Assembly (NCBI RefSeq): GCF_006503695.1
Contig: NZ_SBIK01000008.1
Coordinates: 44,703-108,702, forward strand
Direction of reading: 5' to 3'
Length of the DNA stretch: 64,000 bases
DNA from: Tepidiphilus succinatimandens
GTDB taxonomy: Bacteria; Pseudomonadota; Gammaproteobacteria; Burkholderiales; Rhodocyclaceae
The translations under genes and the position numbers were made by a program. The notes below the pieces were generated by a model, which worked only from the letters and a program-made list of their open reading frames with translations, had not been told where the DNA came from and ran no database searches. Below, one piece after another: positions 60,029-64,000 of this stretch; position 1 is the stretch's first letter; every line of letters starts with the position of its first letter.

Positions 60029-60604
60029 TCATGCCAGCCAGGCCGCCATGGTCGCGCCCAGGGTGCGGCAGCGCTCGCGTTCGGCCTCGGGCAGCGTTTT
60101 CGGGGCCATGATCGCGTCTAGCGTCTGCGCGTGGGTGAGCACGATGTGGGCGGGGGCGAGTGGCCGCAGGCGCCAGCCGGTACAGATGCGTTCGATCTGG
60201 CGCACGGCGCCGCTGCCGTCGCTGCCGGCGGCGACCAGGGCGAGGTAGGGCCGGCCATTGACGCGATCGAGCACACCGTAGTAGCAGCGATCGAAAAATT
60301 CTTTCATCTCGCCGGAGAGGGTGGCGAGGTTTTCCGGGGCGCAGAAGAGATAGCCCTGGGCGGCGAGCACCTCTTCGAGCGTGACTTCTGCCGCCCGGCG
60401 CAGACCGATGGGCACGCGTGCGACGGCGTCGAGTTCGCGCAGGGCTTCGAGGGCGCCGTCGCGGGCCGCCTCGGCCATCTGCCGGGCCGTGCCGGTGCGC
60501 GAGTGCCATACGATCAGCAGGTGGGGTGTACTCCCGGCCGTGCGCTCGCGCGCGCTCGCCGGTGGACTGCCACAGCCGGCGGGCCGTGAGCCGCGCTCAC
60601 TCAT
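60029..60604 (-). CDS. Flavodoxin-fold NAD(P)H/FMN reductase-like protein
   Basis: Protein of 191 residues with a flavodoxin fold: LLIVWHSRTGTARQMAEAA binds FMN phosphate, and LFCAPENLATLSGEMKEFFDRCYY is the second flavin loop. The first 25 residues are low in complexity. Substrate unknown. ATG 60604 overlaps the end of the upstream dehydrogenase by eight bases, so the two genes are likely co-transcribed. Confidence 0.82.
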   Translation of the reverse strand: MSERGSRPAGCGSPPASARERTAGSTPHLLIVWHSRTGTARQMAEAARDGALEALRELDAVARVPIGLRRAAEVTLEEVLAAQGYLFCAPENLATLSGEMKEFFDRCYYGVLDRVNGRPYLALVAAGSDGSGAVRQIERICTGWRLRPLAPAHIVLTHAQTLDAIMAPKTLPEAERERCRTLGATMAAWLA

Positions 60605-61577
60605 AGTCGCTCCGGTCGACCAGGCCATGGATGGGTTCTCCCTTCAGCGCCCGGGCGAGGTTGTCGCAGGCACGCTCGAGTGCCACCCGTTCCCAGCCGG
60701 GGATGCGGGCGGAGTTGTGGGGGCTGCCGAGCACGTTGGGGAGGTCGAGGAAAGGATAATTCATACGAAATTCGCCGTGCCGGAAGGGTTCGACCCACCA
60801 GGCGTCGATCGCGGCCTGCGCCTTGGGGTGGTCGCGGAGGAAGTCGTAGAGCGCTTTTTCGTCGACGATCTCGCCGCGGGCGACGTTGATGAAGATGGCG
60901 TCGTCCTTGAGCCAGCCGAGCTCGCGCGCCCCGAGCAGCCCACGGGTTTCGCGGTTGAGCGGCAGGCAGACGACCACGACGTCGGCGAGCCGCAGGGCCT
61001 CTTCGAGGTTGGCGAGGGTGCCGCAGCGCCATACGGGAACGTCGGTCTTGCCGCTGCGGTTGATGGCGAAGAGGCGCACGTCGAAGATACGCAGTAGGTC
61101 GGCGCAGGCGCGACCGATGCCGCCAAAGCCGAGGATCGTCACCGTCTTGCCGCGCAGCGTTCCGGTCTCGCCGAACTGTGCGAACACGCCCTGCTGCAGC
61201 AGACGATGGTAATGGAGGAGCTTCTTGCTCAGGGCAAGCGCCGTGGCGAGCACGTATTCGGCCATCGGCTCGGCGAAGCCGCCGACGTTGCTGGCGACGA
61301 TCGTCGCCTCGGGGATGCGACCGAAGTCGACGTGATCGACTCCGGCGGTGGTGAACTGGACGAAGCGCCAGCGTGGATGCTGCGGCCACCACGGGCCGAA
61401 TTCCCGCTGCGGATTGAGCGTGAGGAGATATTCGGCCGCTTTGAGCGCCTCGCGCCGTTGCGCTTCGGGGAGTTCGGCGAGGAAGACGATCCGGCCGAGC
61501 CCGCCGAGCCGCGCCTCCACGGCTTCACGCACGGCGGGGTCGAGGGTGACGAGAACGGTGGGCGGGTCGGTCGTCAT
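60597..61577 (-). CDS. D-isomer specific 2-hydroxyacid dehydrogenase
   Basis: NAD-dependent dehydrogenase of 326 residues. The nucleotide-binding site is ILGFGGIGRACADLLRIF; catalytic residues sit in INVARGEIVDEKALYDFL (Arg), the following Glu region, and SPHNSARIPGW (His). The family includes glyoxylate/hydroxypyruvate and phosphoglycerate dehydrogenases; the substrate is undetermined. AGGAG before ATG 61577 sets the start; an upstream extension to 61625 is unsupported. Confidence 0.88.
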   Translation of the reverse strand: MTTDPPTVLVTLDPAVREAVEARLGGLGRIVFLAELPEAQRREALKAAEYLLTLNPQREFGPWWPQHPRWRFVQFTTAGVDHVDFGRIPEATIVASNVGGFAEPMAEYVLATALALSKKLLHYHRLLQQGVFAQFGETGTLRGKTVTILGFGGIGRACADLLRIFDVRLFAINRSGKTDVPVWRCGTLANLEEALRLADVVVVCLPLNRETRGLLGARELGWLKDDAIFINVARGEIVDEKALYDFLRDHPKAQAAIDAWWVEPFRHGEFRMNYPFLDLPNVLGSPHNSARIPGWERVALERACDNLARALKGEPIHGLVDRSDYE

Positions 61578-61706
61578 GGCGTCACTCCTGAAATGAGGTC
61601 GAGGGGAGATGCGATAGCCCCACATTATCAGTCTATATCTCTGTCGGCGATCCCGTCGATGGTTCGGGGGGCAAGGGGAGGCTCCAGAGGCATGGTGCGG
61701 CGATCG

Positions 61707-62876
61707 TTACGGTAGCGACGAGAACGCCACGACGCGGTTCCGCCCGTTGCGTTTGGCATGATAGAGCGCGTCGTCGGCGGCTTGCAGCAGCTGGGAGAAT
61801 TCGTCGCCCACCTCGTTCGAGCAGGCCACGCCGATGCTTATCGTCAGGGGAAGCGCCGGATTCTCGTTGGGGTGGACGCACGCAGCCACGGCAAGGCGAA
61901 ACCGTTCGGCGAGAGATGCGGCTTCCGTTTCATTCGTCGCCGGCAAGAGCACGCAGAATTCTTCTCCGCCATAGCGGGCAAAGGTGTCGTGTTTGCGCAG
62001 CATCGTCTGACCGAGTCGGGCGATGGCACACAAGACCGCGTCTCCTGCTGGATGTCCGTAGGTGTCGTTGACGTGCTTGAAATGGTCGATGTCGATGAGA
62101 AGCAGTGACAGAATACCGCCTTTGCGGAGCTCGAGCGTTTGCCAGCGGGCGAACCGTTCTTCCAGGCTGCGGCGGTTGCGTGCGCCGGTCAGGCCGTCGG
62201 AGCTGGCGAGGTGGTTCAGGTCATTGGTGATGCGGGTATGGACCATCAGCATGAAACTGGAGACGAGGATCATCTGTAGCACGCTCAGGAGGAACTGCAT
62301 GATCGGGTTGAGCGAAATTCGGGCGTAGAGACCATAATCGGGAGGAGCTGCGGTGAGCAGATAGAGCAGTCGGACGAAAAACAAAAGTGCCAGGCCAAGG
62401 AAGGCGGCGCCGGTCAGTCCGGCGGCGATGGACGGTGGGGCGGGAGCGCGTAGGGCGGCATGGGCGCACAGCAGGCTCCACGTACCCATCAACAAGGAAT
62501 TGAAGATCGCGCGGTAAAGCACGTTGGGCGCAAGGATGGCAAACCACAGATTTCCGAGCAAGGCCAGCCCCAGGGAGAGGAGGACGGGCCACCACATGTA
62601 AGGGCGGGCGTAGAAGCTGCGCAGCCCCTGCCATTGTAGGGCGAGGCCGAGGACGATCAAGGCGCTGCCGCCGACGATTAGCCAGGAAGCGAGGGGTTGG
62701 CGCGGCTCGGGCAAGGCCAAACCGAAGGCCAGGCCAATGCTCGCTTGGGCAAGCGCCCAAAGACGCAGGCCGCGTGGGTTTCCTTGCTGGATGCTGGCAA
62801 GCAGCAACTGGCCCGCCATCATGAGGGCGAGAAGGGCCGTCATCACCATCATCGTTCGGATGTCCAGCGGGATCAT
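61707..62876 (-). CDS. Membrane-bound diguanylate cyclase (GGDEF)
   Basis: Protein of 389 residues with seven hydrophobic segments in the first 210 residues, then a GGDEF domain: SSDGLTGARNRRSLEERF, LLIDIDHFKHVNDTYGHP and the active site YGGEEFCVLLP. No separate sensory domain is visible beyond the membrane part, which may sense ligands or the membrane state. ATG 62876 follows a GAGG; an earlier ATG at 62900 would add eight residues. Confidence 0.9.
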   Translation of the reverse strand: MIPLDIRTMMVMTALLALMMAGQLLLASIQQGNPRGLRLWALAQASIGLAFGLALPEPRQPLASWLIVGGSALIVLGLALQWQGLRSFYARPYMWWPVLLSLGLALLGNLWFAILAPNVLYRAIFNSLLMGTWSLLCAHAALRAPAPPSIAAGLTGAAFLGLALLFFVRLLYLLTAAPPDYGLYARISLNPIMQFLLSVLQMILVSSFMLMVHTRITNDLNHLASSDGLTGARNRRSLEERFARWQTLELRKGGILSLLLIDIDHFKHVNDTYGHPAGDAVLCAIARLGQTMLRKHDTFARYGGEEFCVLLPATNETEAASLAERFRLAVAACVHPNENPALPLTISIGVACSNEVGDEFSQLLQAADDALYHAKRNGRNRVVAFSSLP

Positions 62877-63108
62877 CGAGCCTCGACAGAGCCGCGGCAT
62901 GCGGCAGCATGAGATGATGGGATGGCGTTCTGCTCAGCGGTTCTTTTTTCCTCGTTCGAGGAACGGCTGGCTCGGGTGCAGCGTTTCAAAGCCGTAAGCA
63001 GCGGCTAGGACGGGGAGCGGATCGAGCGTATCACACGAGTGTGGGAAAGAAAATCGCCTGCAGAGGCCGTAGGCGAAGGAAAAGTTCCGAGCGACTCACG
63101 CCAGAAGG
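62877..63108. other. Intergenic region between two minus-strand genes
   Basis: About 230 bases. It holds the terminator of the upstream dehydrogenase (63046-63076) and presumably the promoter of the diguanylate cyclase. No other signal was recognised. Confidence 0.5.
63046..63076 (-). terminator. Rho-independent terminator of the SDR gene
   Basis: On the minus strand TCGCCT and AGGCGA (63071-63076 and 63054-63059) form a stem with an 11-base loop, followed by TTTTCTTT. It lies 33 bases after the stop of the short-chain dehydrogenase gene. Confidence 0.65.
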
Positions 63109-63873
63109 CTAGCGCAACACTAGCCCGCCATCGACGCAGATCGTCTGGCCGGTGACGAAGGCAGCGTCGTCGGAGGCGAGCCAGGCGGCGGTGCCGACCA
63201 GGTCTTCAGGAACCTCGAGCCGCGGGATGGCCGACTGTTCGGCGAGCTGCTTGGCCATGGCTTCGAAACCGTGTTCGCGAACCGTCTCGCTTTGCGTCAA
63301 GCCCGGCGAGATGGCGTTGACCGTGATGCCGTGGCGGCCAACTTCGCAGGCAAGGGCGTGCGTGAGTCCGATGACGGCGGCCTTGGACGTGATGTATTGT
63401 GCGCCGTTGCCGCGGCCAAGGAAGACGGTGTCCGAGGCGATGTTGATGATGCGCCCCCAGCGCTGCGCCTGCATGTCGGGAAAGACGGCGCGGGCGCACA
63501 GCCACGGGCCTTTGACGTTGACCGCCATCGCCTTGTCCCAGACTTCTTCTTCTAGTTCGGTGAAGGGGCGGGCGGCCCGCTCCAGGCCGACGTGGCGCAG
63601 CATCACGGCGGCGTTGTTGACCAGGATGTCGACTTTGCCGAAGCGTTCGCGGATGCGCCGTACCGTTTCCTCGACCTGGTCGGCCTGCGAGACGTCGCAC
63701 ACGAGCGGGAGTACGTCGGGGCCGATCTCGCGCGCGGCCGCTTCCAGCACGTCGGGCGTGGTGCCGCAGATGGCCACTTTTGCGCCTTCCTGATAGAGGC
63801 GGGTGGCGATGGCCTTGCCGATGCCGCGCCCGCCGCCGGTGACGAGCGCGACGTGGTTTTCCAGTCGTTTCAT
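63109..63873 (-). CDS. Short-chain dehydrogenase/reductase (FabG-like)
   Basis: NAD(P)-dependent SDR of 254 residues. Cofactor motif TGGGRGIGKAIA near residue 13, NNAAVMLRHVG, catalytic S in INIASD and Y/K in YITSKAAVIG, then the C-terminal SPGL and FVTGQTICVDGGLVL. The pattern is that of 3-oxoacyl-ACP reductase-like and sugar/alcohol SDRs; the substrate is not clear. ATG 63873 is the usual start for the family; an upstream extension to 63903 is less likely. Confidence 0.9.
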   Translation of the reverse strand: MKRLENHVALVTGGGRGIGKAIATRLYQEGAKVAICGTTPDVLEAAAREIGPDVLPLVCDVSQADQVEETVRRIRERFGKVDILVNNAAVMLRHVGLERAARPFTELEEEVWDKAMAVNVKGPWLCARAVFPDMQAQRWGRIINIASDTVFLGRGNGAQYITSKAAVIGLTHALACEVGRHGITVNAISPGLTQSETVREHGFEAMAKQLAEQSAIPRLEVPEDLVGTAAWLASDDAAFVTGQTICVDGGLVLR

Positions 63874-64000
63874 GGTGAAGGCTGCTCTCAAAAACGTACG
63901 CAAAAGTGCGCACGGTTTTCTTCCTGCCCCGAGCCGTCTCGATGACCGTGCTCGTGCCTGACAGGCGTGACTTTCCCGACTACTTCAGGAACCCCTCCTG

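Noticed and set aside
63980..64000. Possible 3' end of another minus-strand gene (codons for QEGFLK and a TAG)
   Set aside because: Only six residues lie inside the window; this cannot be told from chance.

Overview
The window is a GC-rich bacterial chromosome segment with densely packed genes, many overlapping by four bases (ATGA). The gene families suggest a denitrifying betaproteobacterium: cytochrome cd1 nitrite reductase with its heme d1 pathway, cytochrome c-dependent NO reductase, a DNR-like regulator, ADP-heptose/LPS inner-core genes, and an S-adenosylhomocysteine (SAH) riboswitch before ahcY. The exact genus cannot be read from the sequence. No tRNA, rRNA, CRISPR array, prophage or intact insertion sequence was seen.

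Layout. 1-480: the end of an acyl-carrier-like gene and a decayed DinJ/YafQ toxin-antitoxin locus. 480-6640: sulfur uptake, with an orphan sulfate-binding gene (sbp) separated from cysP-cysT-cysW-cysA by an oppositely oriented pair (a small secreted Cys/His-rich protein and a DUF6803-like membrane protein). 6630-15300: a chemoreceptor, a zinc alcohol dehydrogenase, a DmeF-type metal efflux pump next to a very strong hairpin, an amino-acid/Na+ symporter, a PAS-GGDEF gene split by an in-frame amber codon, and a FitAB/VapBC-type toxin-antitoxin pair. 15470-19190: the methyl cycle (metF, ahcY, metK). 19480-21060: a late lipid A acyltransferase and a Crp/Fnr-family regulator.

21070-38290 is a denitrification island in four transcription units. 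These are nnrS-nirE-norQ-norD (minus), nirS-nirC-nirF-nirDL-nirG-nirH-nirJ-nirN (plus), norC-norB (minus), and a unit of hemerythrin, DUF2249 protein, a large polytopic membrane protein and a SirB2-like protein (minus). Each unit has one TTGAC-N4-(A/G)TCAA dyad upstream, and in each case a plausible -10 hexamer begins after exactly 22 intervening bases. This is the geometry of class II Fnr/DNR activation, so the nearby regulator at 20366-21064 probably controls all four.

38370-58440 is a lipopolysaccharide core locus. It holds the ADP-heptose pathway genes (gmhA, hldE, hldD), heptosyltransferases (waaC, waaF), waaG, the heptose kinase waaP, a second protein with two kinase-like domains, a carbamoyltransferase, two GT83-like membrane glycosyltransferases, a stretch of lower GC holding a methyltransferase and a GT8-like gene, and a YejM/PbgA-like membrane sulfatase-fold gene that is also split by an in-frame amber codon. 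58460-63880 holds housekeeping or unlinked genes: a PA0069-type radical SAM protein, a small membrane protein, a flavodoxin-fold reductase, a D-2-hydroxyacid dehydrogenase, a diguanylate cyclase and a short-chain dehydrogenase.

The least explained items are the NO-regulated operon with the 432-residue membrane protein, the two amber-split genes, the hairpin that abuts the dmeF start codon, and a dispersed repeat of about 120-140 bp present at two loci.
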